Source of the DNA: Icerya purchasi
Lineage: Eukaryota; Arthropoda; Insecta; Hemiptera; Monophlebidae
Length of the DNA: 64,000 bases
Reading direction: 5' to 3'
NCBI GenBank assembly: GCA_039619475.1
Contig: CM077116.1
Coordinates: 25,803,191 to 25,867,190 of the forward strand
A program made the position numbers and the translations under genes. Below the pieces are notes generated by a model. It did not search any database, had not been told where the DNA came from, and was given only the letters and a program-made list of their open reading frames with translations. Of this stretch, positions 1 through 10,105 are shown in pieces. The first letter of the stretch is position 1, and each line of letters starts with the position of its first letter.

Positions 1-3000
1 CTTTACTGTTTTTTTAAGTTGAATATAAACGAATAATCTTTTCGAATCATAATAATCCAATTTTTGGGTCCACTGAACTAATTTTCACAGTACGTTTTTG
101 CATCCGCTAATTGTAGAGTTCACTGAAAAACGCTGTAGTATAAAACTCAAAATAATTACATTCGACTCTTATAGAAATTGTTATACCAGTGCTGTGTATA
201 TTAACGAATATCCATTTTTGTTTCGCACTTGAATAAAAAAAGATTACAGCTGTAGAAAAGTTAGCAGTCGGTTAACGGTTCTTGTAAATTTCGATTCCCG
301 TTTAATTTTTCCTTGGCGACAAAATTGAAGTATGTTTATTCTGTAAAATAGATACGTGCGTGGATGTAAAACTTTTTCCCGTTAATTATTGCTAACATTG
401 CACGCCATTTTTTATAGGATTTTCTAATTTTTATTCTCGTAATTAAAAACTAAATTTTTTCCCGATTCTAATGTGTCTCAACAATACAAGTATGATTTTT
501 ATTTTTTCTTTATTCAGTGTACCTCTTGGTTTTCTTCAGTTATTATAGAAACGTTAATTAGTACACCGTATTTATTTTTATTTATTTATTTCCTTTTTTT
601 GTTTTAATGTTTATTCCTCTTTTTTCTTTCCAGTATGTAAATATTAGTGACACAACTCGTGGCATTGTTAACCCGTTAACGACAACTAAACTTTTTAGAA
701 ACGTAAATTATTTAGGCTCACTGTCTCCTTAGAACGAATTTTTAAACACTCCTTCATCCTTCTTTTGTCTCAGAAAGGTTCTGTTCGTTTTTCCCTTTCT
801 CACTTTTATCACTTTAAAGATTATCTAATTTCCAAACACCTTACTTCTTATTCTGAACATTATCTGTTGGTTCTTAGCATTCTCTAGATCCACATCCGCC
901 CTACTTTTTCGTAATCTGTGCCTTCGAAATTATTTCTGTTTGTGTAATTTATATTTATACGGTTTGCTTCTTCTTTTGTATACAACGCGTTAGTTAATGC
1001 GTTATTGCTACCCGCCTGTTACCAGTTTTAGAATATCCGTATTCCTTTCGTAATTGTCAGCAAACTAAAAGAGAATCCAGTCTTAAAAAGACGGAAAGTG
1101 AACCGTATCAATGAAACAAATATAAACCAATGAAAATCATTAATTTATTTTCTAGAATAGGCTAAAATGCCCAAATATTGTTTTTGATTTAGAATTATTG
1201 TTTCAGATAAAGTGATCAAAGTGTTCTCCTTTATTTATCAAACGAGAATGTGTCTTATCTCTATTTTATTTACTTTAACAACGCCCAGATAATTTTCTGT
1301 TTGGTAAAATCTGTTTAAATATAGATTTATGATTTCATGAAATTACTTTCTGCCGTATACTGGTAAAGGTTATTTACAGTCAAAAAAAGGAATGTATACC
1401 GAATAAGACACCGCGTAAATTCTAACATAATGCCAAGTAGAAAATATTTTATACGATAGAAAAAACGGACAGAAAATAAATAAAAACGAAGTTTATAATT
1501 AAATGTGAGTATGAAATATCTTTAATAACAGATAAAACGCAGTTTTAATCATTGTTTTCCGCTATAAATATGCAGAGAAAACACATTGCGTTACTTATTT
1601 AAAAGCAAAACTAAATAAAATATTTAAAAAAGATTTTGCTGTAGACAGCAGATTCGCAATATCAGGAAAAGAAAATAATGTGTTATACGCTGGGGACTCC
1701 GTAGGTTTGGTTAAGGATTATCGTAATTTGAATTTATATAATGCTAATTCCAAAACAAATATTTCCACTTTTGGGATTTCGAATTCGACAATATTTTTCA
1801 CGTAGTATTCCAAATGAATGTATATTCTTAATTATAATAGTGTTTGGACGATTATTCTTTTTTTCACATTTCCATGAATTTTTCTTGTAGCCTGTGAACA
1901 TTTAGAATCGAAATGGTTATTCCCTTTTGTCAGTAAATAGGAGGGAAACTTTCTTTTCGACGCCCCGGAAGTCCAAATTTGAAGTAATAATGAAAAGTTA
2001 AATTCACTGATTATCTAAAACATTCATTTTTCTGAAGCGGGTTCTTTGATATTTGTTATATATAGTTCTACGGGTTTTTTTTTAAGTTCGATTGTAATTC
2101 TTAGAGCCCTAGGCTTTAGTATGTTAAAAGCCCGAATCTAATAAAAACAGTTGCCATTTGTATTATAATAGCACTTTTGGACGTTCTCAACGTACACTGC
2201 GCTAGCATGTTAAAAAAGTGAGGTGAGTTTTTCTAACAGATCATAGGACGTTGTGAAGTTGAGGTTCGTAATTTACTGACAGTACTGAAGAAAATAGGAA
2301 GGACAACTACTTTCTCTTAGTCATATTTACTTTCCCGGATATTTTATGGTACCCAATAATTACTTCAAACTGAGTTGACTGTAAATTATGTTCGAAATGA
2401 TCTAATTCGGAACACCGACTTTAAATTTCATAAACCAGTATCTTAATTACTAGACTATGTGCTCTTGTTGACATCATTTACTTTTTGTAAGAGTCAATAC
2501 GTAAGTTCATAGTATTAATTTTAGCGAGTGTTATTCCTTTTTTTTTCCTATTTGAAAGCTTAGGCCTAAATTTTATTTATTGTTATTCTCAAAAGAAAAC
2601 TTCATATTCATATTGAGAACATTAGTATAGAATAAATTAATTAAAACCATTGCCAGAAATATGGCATTACCTTCTTTCAGTCTTAGTTACAATTTCGAGC
2701 TTACTTCCGTCCCGTCAAAAACTGCTAACAACCATATCAATACTATTTACTGAACCTTAACGTAAATTCATATTTTTGATTAATAGCTTCATTAGCTTTT
2801 ATAAAACGTATTTATAGGGTATAACGAAATTCAAGTAAACAATATGGGTTCAACATTTCATTTATATCAGTCGGAATTAGTGAGTTAACATGAAAAAAAC
2901 ATCTTAACTGCTTTTCCATTAAACGTTGATATACTTTTTTAACGCAATTTGACCATTCAGGTCACTTATCATAAATAACACGATGCTCTATCATTATGAG

Positions 3001-3588
3001 GGTAAAACGATTTGGTGACGATGATGATACCTTATTTAAATATATGGCTTCACTTAATTCAGCAGCGAACAGGTTCTACTAACCGTTGCTTACATTCATT
3101 TCAGTTGAAGAACGATTGAAAACAATTTTACTTTCGGAATTATTTTGGACCTTATTTTAATAAATATTTCATAACGCAGTAGACGAACTAGTTTATTATT
3201 ATTTAGTCCCTGACATGCGCACACGTATTTCGTGTAAATAAGAAATAATTCGAACAAATAGGATAAACTAAAATTCCAGGAAGAGAAAATTTGAAAATAA
3301 AAACTGCATTAATAATTGAAAATAATTAATGTTTTTAATAGAAACGGTACTTACTCGAGTATCTAATTCACAGATATTAATACGTTTACGTATATTTATG
3401 TTATTTTTTTCAACATTTTAAAGTAAAATTTATTAAACAGGATAACTTTGAATCAGATCAATGATCATTATAAAAAAATCTCATCCCCATTTGTTATATA
3501 TATATACATATATATACCTATATATATATATAAAGAAGGAACATATTTATTAAGAAGTACTGTTTTAGTTTTAATAATTATTTTTCAG
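1..3588. other. AT-rich DNA, probably intron upstream of the aconitase exons
   Basis: No exon could be recognised on either strand. The stretch lies directly upstream of the first recognised IRP1 exon, so at least its right part should be intron. The missing upstream IRP1 exons were looked for and not found. A TA-rich imperfect microsatellite sits at about 3497-3532. Confidence 0.4.
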
Positions 3589-3736
3589 ACTGACACCGAA
3601 AGACTTCAATTCGTACGGTTCGAGGCGTGGTAATGATGAAGTTATGGTTAGAGGTACTTTTGCAAACATTCGCTTAGTTAATAAACTGGTTTCGCACCCG
3701 GGACCTCAAACACTTCACATTCCAACAAACAGTGAA
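3589..3736 (+). CDS. IRP1/cytosolic aconitase, internal exon (swivel domain start)
   Basis: Exon bounded by an AG acceptor after a pyrimidine tract (tttttcag, ending 3588) and a gtaagc donor at 3737. It reads [16 protein letters not shown], then [16 protein letters not shown] and QTLHIPT. This is the signature block of the aconitase/IRP1 superfamily, in which the SRRGND segment contributes arginines to the active site. ACO1/IRP1 proteins convert citrate and isocitrate when they carry an Fe-S cluster, and when apo bind iron-responsive elements in mRNA. The wording fits the cytosolic IRP1/ACO1 type and not mitochondrial ACO2. It continues in phase 0 into the exon at 4250. Only roughly the last fifth of an approximately 900-residue protein lies in the window. 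Which of the two activities it keeps cannot be told from these exons. Confidence 0.9.
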
Positions 3737-4249
3737 GTAAGCTAGTATAAAATAATATTCATCCATATACTTTTATTAATAAATTTTCTATTATAGAATT
3801 CTTCAAAAATTCAAGTAAAAAAAACAATATTCGTCTTTTAAATTTGTATTCACAAGTTTGAAATTATATAAATTCGTTAGTTAATTTAAAAAAATTTTAA
3901 TTTACAAATTATTATATCAGCAGATAGGAAAATCCGGACATAACTGGTCGCCAGTTAGTTCTAATTTCGGTACTCGACCAAAAAAAAATTGAAAAGATAT
4001 ATATTTTATTTTTTTTATCAACTTTACGCTGTTCATTTTACAACTGATTTTTAAGTTTTTTTAACTCTTGATATGCGTTGACGTTGACTAAAATAATTAT
4101 AACAGACTATTGTTAACACCTTAGTAACAAATATAGTCATATGTAATTTTCATCTTTTGGAAAGTAAATTAATTTCGAGTTATAATTTTTTTTTGTTCGC
4201 AATCCGGTAATAAATTGTTGATTGTAATCGAACCTTTGTTCATTTCAAG

Positions 4250-4372
4250 TACGATGTGTTTGATGCAGCTCAAATATACGCCAAGGAAAAGACGCCGTTA
4301 ATATTAATCGTGGGTAAAGACTACGGTTCCGGATCTTCAAGAGATTGGGCCGCTAAAGGACCATACCTTCTG
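4250..4372 (+). CDS. IRP1/cytosolic aconitase, internal exon with the GSGSSRDW motif
   Basis: A 123-bp, 41-codon exon in phase 0, bounded by an AG acceptor (ends 4249) and a gtacgt donor (4373). It reads [20 protein letters not shown], then [17 protein letters not shown] and PYLL. The [12 protein letters not shown] block is the aconitase signature near the C-terminus; in the family its serine and arginine contact substrate. All these residues are present, so the exon looks functional. The 5' neighbour is the exon at 3589-3736 across an intron of about 513 bp. The next exon starts at 4459 after a short intron of 86 bp. Confidence 0.92.
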
Positions 4373-4458
4373 GTACGTTCTTGTACAGTTTACACTGTCA
4401 CGATAGAAATACAATTTGCATGCGGTTCATTTTAAGTATTAAATAAAAAAAATTCTAG

Positions 4459-4644
4459 GGAGTACGTGCCGTTATAGCAGAATCGTATGAAAGAATTCAT
4501 CGTTCTAATTTAGTCGGAATGGGTATAATTCCTTTACAATTTTTACCCAACGAAAATGCCGAGACGTTCAATTTAACCGGTCACGAAGTGTATGACATCG
4601 TTATGCCACAAAATGTTGAACCGCTTCAGAAAATAACCGTACAA
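4459..4644 (+). CDS. IRP1/cytosolic aconitase, exon with [16 protein letters not shown]
   Basis: A 186-bp, 62-codon exon in phase 0, between ttctag (ends 4458) and a consensus gtaagt donor at 4645. It reads [20 protein letters not shown], then [20 protein letters not shown] and [20 protein letters not shown]. The [20 protein letters not shown] segment separates IRP1/ACO1-like proteins from mitochondrial aconitase. There are no frameshifts or stops. The intron that follows is short (82 bp). Normally one more coding exon of about 35-40 residues completes the protein; see the entry starting at 4727. Confidence 0.92.
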
Positions 4645-4726
4645 GTAAGTAATGTTATACTAATGTTTGAAAAAGAAAATGTTAAAAATCGTAAATCTTT
4701 TCATTGCCCAAATGTTATTTCTTCAG

Positions 4727-4768
4727 ATTCATCAACAGCGTCGTGTTTTGATTAATATCGCAATTTGA
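4727..4768 (+). CDS. Putative last IRP1 exon, C-terminus apparently frame-broken
   Basis: After the acceptor cttcag (ends 4726), the phase-0 frame gives only [13 protein letters not shown] before a TGA at 4766. The family normally ends with a longer tail containing an RFD motif and an N-G-G-I-L-N motif. Fragments resembling these occur in the other two frames: C-F-D near 4742-4750, and Q-N-G-D-E-L-N-L just before a TAA at about 4800. The simplest reading is that one or more indels broke the last exon. Sequencing or assembly error, a real short C-terminus, or an alternative downstream exon are equally possible. No sequence for a restored form is proposed. Confidence 0.45.
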   Translation: MHQQRRVLINIAI

Positions 4769-5300
4769 ACAAATGCAAAATGGCGACGAACTAAATTTAT
4801 AAACGTATCAACGATCTTATATTTAAGATATAAATTTGGGTAAAACCGTAAGACACCACATTAGCAAAAAAACTTGGAAGCACATTTTTTTTTGGTTTTA
4901 TTTCGTTTTGTACATATACTTATTGAGTTTCAATTATAGTAAAATGAACGTTCTGATGGGTTTAGAATCAATTGAAAAAACTACGAATGACGATAACGAC
5001 CTTTCCATGAACACCTACTTTGACCGGAGGGCTAGAATTAGCTTTAATTTGCCAATGGTTTTTTTAAATTTTCCATACCTCGTTGCGAACACATTATGGA
5101 GTGATGGAATTTTCGTTTATTTTAAAGAAAGTATTATACAGCATTATTGTCAGGAACATTATAGTTAAGATTATCTATCAACTAGTTTAATATTTATTAA
5201 TGTTCTTCCCTCGTAGTTTTTCCAAGTTGACGTTCTGTAAATCTTTCTAGTTTTTTTGGAATTTTTGAAATCAATAAACCCGATATAAAATCAAGCAAAC
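4769..5300 (+). other. Probable 3' UTR of the aconitase gene
   Basis: AT-rich DNA directly downstream of the last exon, ending near an AATAAA hexamer at 5273-5278, which is the first good polyadenylation signal after the stop. An open frame of 110 codons at 4836-5168 lies here. It starts at a TTG, has biased hydrophobic composition and matches no family I know, so I treat it as chance. Confidence 0.4.
5273..5278 (+). terminator. Candidate polyadenylation signal AATAAA
   Basis: Canonical AATAAA about 500 bp downstream of the IRP1 stop codon, followed within 40 bp by a T-rich run. Such hexamers are common by chance in AT-rich DNA, so the assignment rests on position. Confidence 0.35.
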
Positions 5301-5585
5301 TTTCTAAACGTTTTTTTTTTGTAATTTTATTTATTAATTTATTAAAGTTTGATGAATGTAATGTTCAGCATAACGACTAAAATATTCGCTTACTAAAAAA
5401 AAGTGATCAGTAATAGAGAAAAAGGTACAGGAGAATTTAATTTTCCTTCAATTCTGACCATTTTTACATTATTTAGTATTGAATGATGTTATTTTTCATT
5501 GAAAGTAAATTTTTTAATCGGGCATTTATAAAATATAGTGATTACATCAGACTACTATAAAGTTTAAAAAAAAATAAATATTGCC

Positions 5586-6265
5586 TTTAAGGTTTATTAT
5601 AAAAATTTAAAAATGCATTAAAAAGTAAAAAATAATTACTCCCGATAAAAAATATATATCAGAGTGATATAACTTAAGGTGACATCGTAATTCTTATACA
5701 ACATTAACTTTATGGAGTTGCCATTAAATTCATGTTTTCATGTTACAATATCTAGGAACAATTTAATGCAGTTTTTAATTATTATTTTAATATGAATTTG
5801 ATGCCAACTCTAATAAGTATTAATGTTGTATAAGAATTACGATATCACCTTAAGTTATATCACTCTGATATATATATTTTATCGGGAGTAATTATTTTTT
5901 AGTTTTTAGTGCATTTTTAAATTTTTATAATAAACCTTGAAGTCGGTCTTTATTATTTTTTGTAAAAAAGCATTTTAAGTGAATAAATCTAACCCGATGG
6001 GGTGAAACCGAATCATGAATGAAAAGCATCCAAAAAGCTTCAATCTCCCGCATTATTAAGGATAACTCAAAAACTACCGGTCAGATCTTGATCCAATTTA
6101 AATGGAACCGCATGAGAAACCCCACCTTTTAAATAAATGAAGAATCATCAAAATCGGTTTACCTAGAAGAAAGTTCTGACGTAACACACATAAAAAAAAT
6201 TAAAAAACAAAAAAAAAACAAAAAATACAGTCAAATTGAATACCTCCTCCTTTTTTGAAGTCGGT
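5586..6265. mobile_element. Foldback/MITE-like element with a GAAGTCGG tail
   Basis: Two long inverted arms, about 5586-5733 and 5792-5940, match almost base for base and are separated by about 58 bp. The outer tips are aaggtttattataaaaat on the left and its complement on the right; shared inner landmarks are atttactcccgata-like and cagagtgatataac. The right arm runs into TTGAAGTCGGT at 5937-5947, and the same 11-mer returns at 6255-6265. Between them lies a segment with an ATCAAAATCGGTTTACC core and a CCTCCTCCTTTTTTGAAGTCGG end. I recall this tail as common in insect genomes as the end of a dispersed element. No coding potential is seen. The outer limits beyond the arms are inferred. Confidence 0.6.
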
Positions 6266-8586
6266 TAAAAAGCAGCCAGATTTTAATTTTAAATAGAATG
6301 CTACAATTATAAAATACTGCTAAACATTACTAATACGTCAATTAACACGTAAAAAGGAATATACATTCATTTTTACAGTTAGCGGAACACAATGGTTAAA
6401 TAATAAGGAAGAACTGCGAAAATGTTTACCTATCGGAATAAGTTCAGAATACTTCTAATAAAGTTGCATCTATAATAAATAACCTCTTATGTAGTAGAAA
6501 ACAACAAATTATGTGTACACATTGTTGTAATGCAAATACAGCTTTTTGGAGAATGTTCCGGTATTTTTAAATCGGGATAAAACTAGTAAAAACACTTAAT
6601 GGAATCACAGTAAAAATCGTTTTGAGTATTTTAAGCCTGACAAATTTATTTACGTTAAATATCCCTTTTCCAATTAGTTTATTTAAATATACACATAATT
6701 TTTTATTCATTTCATTTAATTTTTAGTTACAAATGAATATATTAGTACCAATAGAAAACCATGGATACCCGATTTATTTTCTTCTATAATTAAAAATTGT
6801 CTACATGTCTTACACAATGTGCCCTATTGATTGATTTAACGGTCTCAATTAATACATCAACTATTCATTTATTATATGTATTAACTTTTTATTGTCCCTA
6901 GTTTCAATTGAATGAGGAACTACTACTTAACGTAGAGACAACGAAAATTTATTATTTACAAATTAACTTCTAGTATAATATTTCACTTCAACGTTCTCTA
7001 TTTGTGATGACTAACATCAACTATAGTTATTAACAATTTTACTTTCAACCTCGAAAAACACAGATGAATACTTTTAGTACATCAAATATTCTTGGGAAAT
7101 TTAAGAAAGTCATTGTAAAATTAAACTTAGGCAGCATATTTTCGTTTTTTACAGTTGAGCAATAGTTTAAGCGACGGATAAATGTGACATGCCACTGTAA
7201 ACTCGACAGTTTTTGTCGTCTTTTTAAGAAAAAAGAAAAAAAAAAGATCGTTTGAGATTGCGCATATAAATATTTAAAAACAAATTATTTTGGAAAAGAA
7301 ATCAAAAAATCTGGGCAGCAAACAGTTTTTTGCCAAGAGTGAAAATCAGAAAAAACCTAAAAACTATGCTCCATTCAATTCCCCTTTGTAATATGCATAT
7401 TTAAAGTGTGTTTGAATAAGCTTTTTCTTGACTTCTACAGCAAAAAACTACCATTTACGAAACGATACCTTCATGTAATTATTTCAATATCGGAAATATT
7501 CCCTTTTTTCTTTTTATGTACATATATAGTGTATTTGCTGTTTGATACATTGTAAATGTTAGGCCTGAGTTATGGATTTTACAAGTAATTTGAACGTTTT
7601 AAATTTCATACTATACATATTCTTGAGATCTGCGTAAAATTCGTGGGCTTAGAAATCAATGTAATTGGTTGTTTGAATTGTATGCAACATCCGAAAGTGT
7701 TAATACGCTTCTTAATTTCTTATTTATAGATTAAAACTGTTTTAGAAATATTGCACTTTTCATTTTTTTTTTTTTATAACTTCGTAAGATTCGGTACGAA
7801 CGAGAAATTTTTGACTGGAAACGATTTGTGGTAAATTTCGTAAATCATTAAAAAATAATATAAATAATATCAATACATGTACGAAAATCGTGATGAATGA
7901 AATTGAAATTATAACTTAAATTTAACGTTCAACAACTGAAAACGGACCTCTTTCTTTATTTTTAATGTAGGTCGATAAAACCAGAACATTCCAGACAATT
8001 GTACGATTCGATACAGAGGTAGATTTGCTCTATTATAGACACGGTGGTATATTGAACTACATGATACGGAAAATGTTGGATTAATAGGAAGAAACAAAAA
8101 GGACCGGGTTTTAAGATATCGTTATTGTTGAACAATTATTATATTCAGATCAGAAACGATTTATCTTTTCGTGTACATTTGATCAAAAATTAACGTCTAA
8201 TTTTACGATAGTACAAAAAATAAATCACTAATAACATAAATGGCACGCGATTTGTAAATGTCCGATAAAGAATGATAGAAAAACATCTACATATTGATTT
8301 TTAGACGAATAAAATTACATTCGTAAATTAAACAACGATACATCTGTATAATTAAGAAAACAAGATGGAAAATGAAAGAAAAAAAAACCCGCCGCTTAAA
8401 AGTATGTAGGAAGCTGTAAGCAAAAATCTTGTGAATTACAAAGTATTCACAATCAAGCGTCTTTGCCATTCCAATGAAAGCTTTCATTTGCTTATTGTTT
8501 AATCCTATAAAAATATCATAAATTTCATAAACGTGTGAGCATCTTCGTATCATTTTTTTTTTCTTTCACTTATGCACGAATACCTC
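6266..8586. other. Unassigned AT-rich DNA
   Basis: No gene or transposase recognised. It contains one copy of a dispersed repeat near 7560-7630 (listed separately). The 62-codon minus-strand frame at 7909-8097 matches nothing known to me. Confidence 0.3.
7560..7630 (+). repeat. Dispersed repeat, copy 1 (short)
   Basis: Contains GAGTTATGGATTTTACAAG followed by a GTTTTAAATTTCATA-like stretch and ATATTCTTGA. The same order of words recurs at about 23524-23590 and 62929-62995, where longer flanks also match. The nature of the repeat is unknown. Confidence 0.45.
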
Positions 8587-8619
8587 CCAGTGATGATAAA
8601 ATACTGAAAACACCACTAG
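8587..8619. repeat. Imperfect hairpin, copy A
   Basis: The + strand stem CCAGTGATG (8587-8595) pairs with CACCACTAG (8611-8619) through nine positions including G-U pairs on one strand, with a 15-nt loop. A second copy with the same stem and a different, shorter loop lies at 10080-10105. The flanks share further similarity (ttctatattt on the minus strand upstream). Function unknown. Confidence 0.45.
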
Positions 8620-10079
8620 AGAAACATTCATGTAAAAGTTAAAAAAAAATATAGAAAATTCTTCCAACTACCAGATATATATGTATAAAAATACGCACCC
8701 CCGCTATAATGGTAATTATATTTTACTATACGTATTAAAAATTAAATGTACAAACTACAAACTTGTACTTTCTCGCGTTCAATAATTTATAAAAAAGAAA
8801 ACGTACAATACGGTAACGGAAAAGTAATACGTTAAAAAAAAAGTAAATACGTATTAAAAACCACTGAAATATCACCATTGATGTGATTAAATAAATTAAG
8901 TCTAATTTCTACGGTGCAAATCTTTGCATTTAATATGGTTATAGACTGAGTAATTTCGCGCTTGCAAATTAGGCTGTAATAATATTATTATTCTGTAAAA
9001 AAAAAAAAAAAAAAAAAAAACATGAAAAAGTAATTACAAGAAATAACGTTAATTTATAGAACGACAAATTTTAAGGATAAAAAACATTACATGTATTATT
9101 CATTTTTTGAAAATTAGTGCATAATTGGTGTCTGCAACTTATTAAGCAATAACAAAAAAAAAAAGTGCACAATATGGAATATTTTAGTATATATACTATA
9201 ATAAATATCCTTCGGAACGGCCCTAATATTTAGCCGTACCACCATATAATATTTACTTCGAACGGAAACATTAAAGTGACCAAGTCTATACACGACAACC
9301 AATATATACTACGTCTTTCACACAAATAAGACTAATCATAACGTAAATAAAGAACTCAAAAGTATACACAAATAATAAATAATTCAGAACATATATCCTG
9401 GATACGTCCCGTTTAATTTTTTTAATATTTAAATAAAAATTAAGCACAATATGAATTCTCAGTTTTGATAAATGCGACACAGTTATACTATTAAATACGG
9501 CGTATCAAAAAAATGAATTTGATACAATTGTGAATAGCGAAAATCCATTATATAAACATCAAATATCACAATATATAGCGAAAAATGATAGTTATACTTT
9601 TCACGTGAAAAGTAACTTTCACAATCGCATAAAAATCGATAAAACCGAACAGATACGCTTTACAATAAAATAAATGAATTTCTTCGCTCATCGAATGATT
9701 TACACATAAAAATATCAAATACAAAACTCATTTGAAATTATACGGAAAAAAAAGAATAATAGCAAAATGTTTTGCTTAAAACGGAAATTCGATCATTGTA
9801 TACGTTGAAAAAAAAAAAATTACAATAAACCTAATAAAAAAAAAAGTATTTTGCAAGTTAAATTTAAAAAAAGCTAATAGTAATTTTAAAAAGTACCCAT
9901 CAACGCTGATTCTAGTGTGCTATGCTATATATAACTTCTATACATTGCCTATTTATATATATTTAAAAATCACTAACGCATTAATATTTATTAAATGACA
10001 GTACTTACTCGTATTTCATGATCTCTGTTGAATTCTAAAAAGTAGAACTAGTATTCATACATTTATACATGAGCATCGC
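8620..10079. other. Unassigned AT-rich DNA
   Basis: No recognised gene. It includes a 24-bp A tract at 8997-9020. The minus-strand frames at 9114-9302 and 9286-9480 are short, AT-driven and unrecognised. Confidence 0.3.
8997..9020 (+). repeat. A(24) homopolymer tract
   Basis: Uninterrupted run of A, possibly the tail of an old retro-insertion, but no element could be recognised to its left. Confidence 0.7.
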
Positions 10080-10105
10080 CCAGTGATGATGGCAAACACC
10101 ACTAG
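10080..10105. repeat. Imperfect hairpin, copy B
   Basis: Stem CCAGTGATG (10080-10088) and CACCACTAG (10097-10105) with an 8-nt loop. The stem is identical to that at 8587-8619, but the loop differs in length and sequence. On the minus strand the repeat overlaps two open frames (10055-10309 and 10176-10400). The first ends in a hydrophobic segment, but neither is recognisable as a gene. Confidence 0.45.

Noticed and set aside
1685..1720. A G-D-S-V reading near 1695-1710 that recalls the aconitase GDSVTTDHISPAG motif
   Set aside because: Only four residues match, nothing downstream continues the motif, and no suitable splice sites surround it. Likely chance.
4836..5168. 110-codon open frame downstream of the aconitase exons
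   Set aside because: Starts at TTG, is AT-driven with a hydrophobic head, has no recognisable domain, and lies in the probable 3' UTR.
8587..10105. Helitron 3' terminus (hairpin plus CTAG)
   Set aside because: The CTAG lies inside the stem and not after it, there is no matching TC 5' end, and no rep/helicase sequence was seen.
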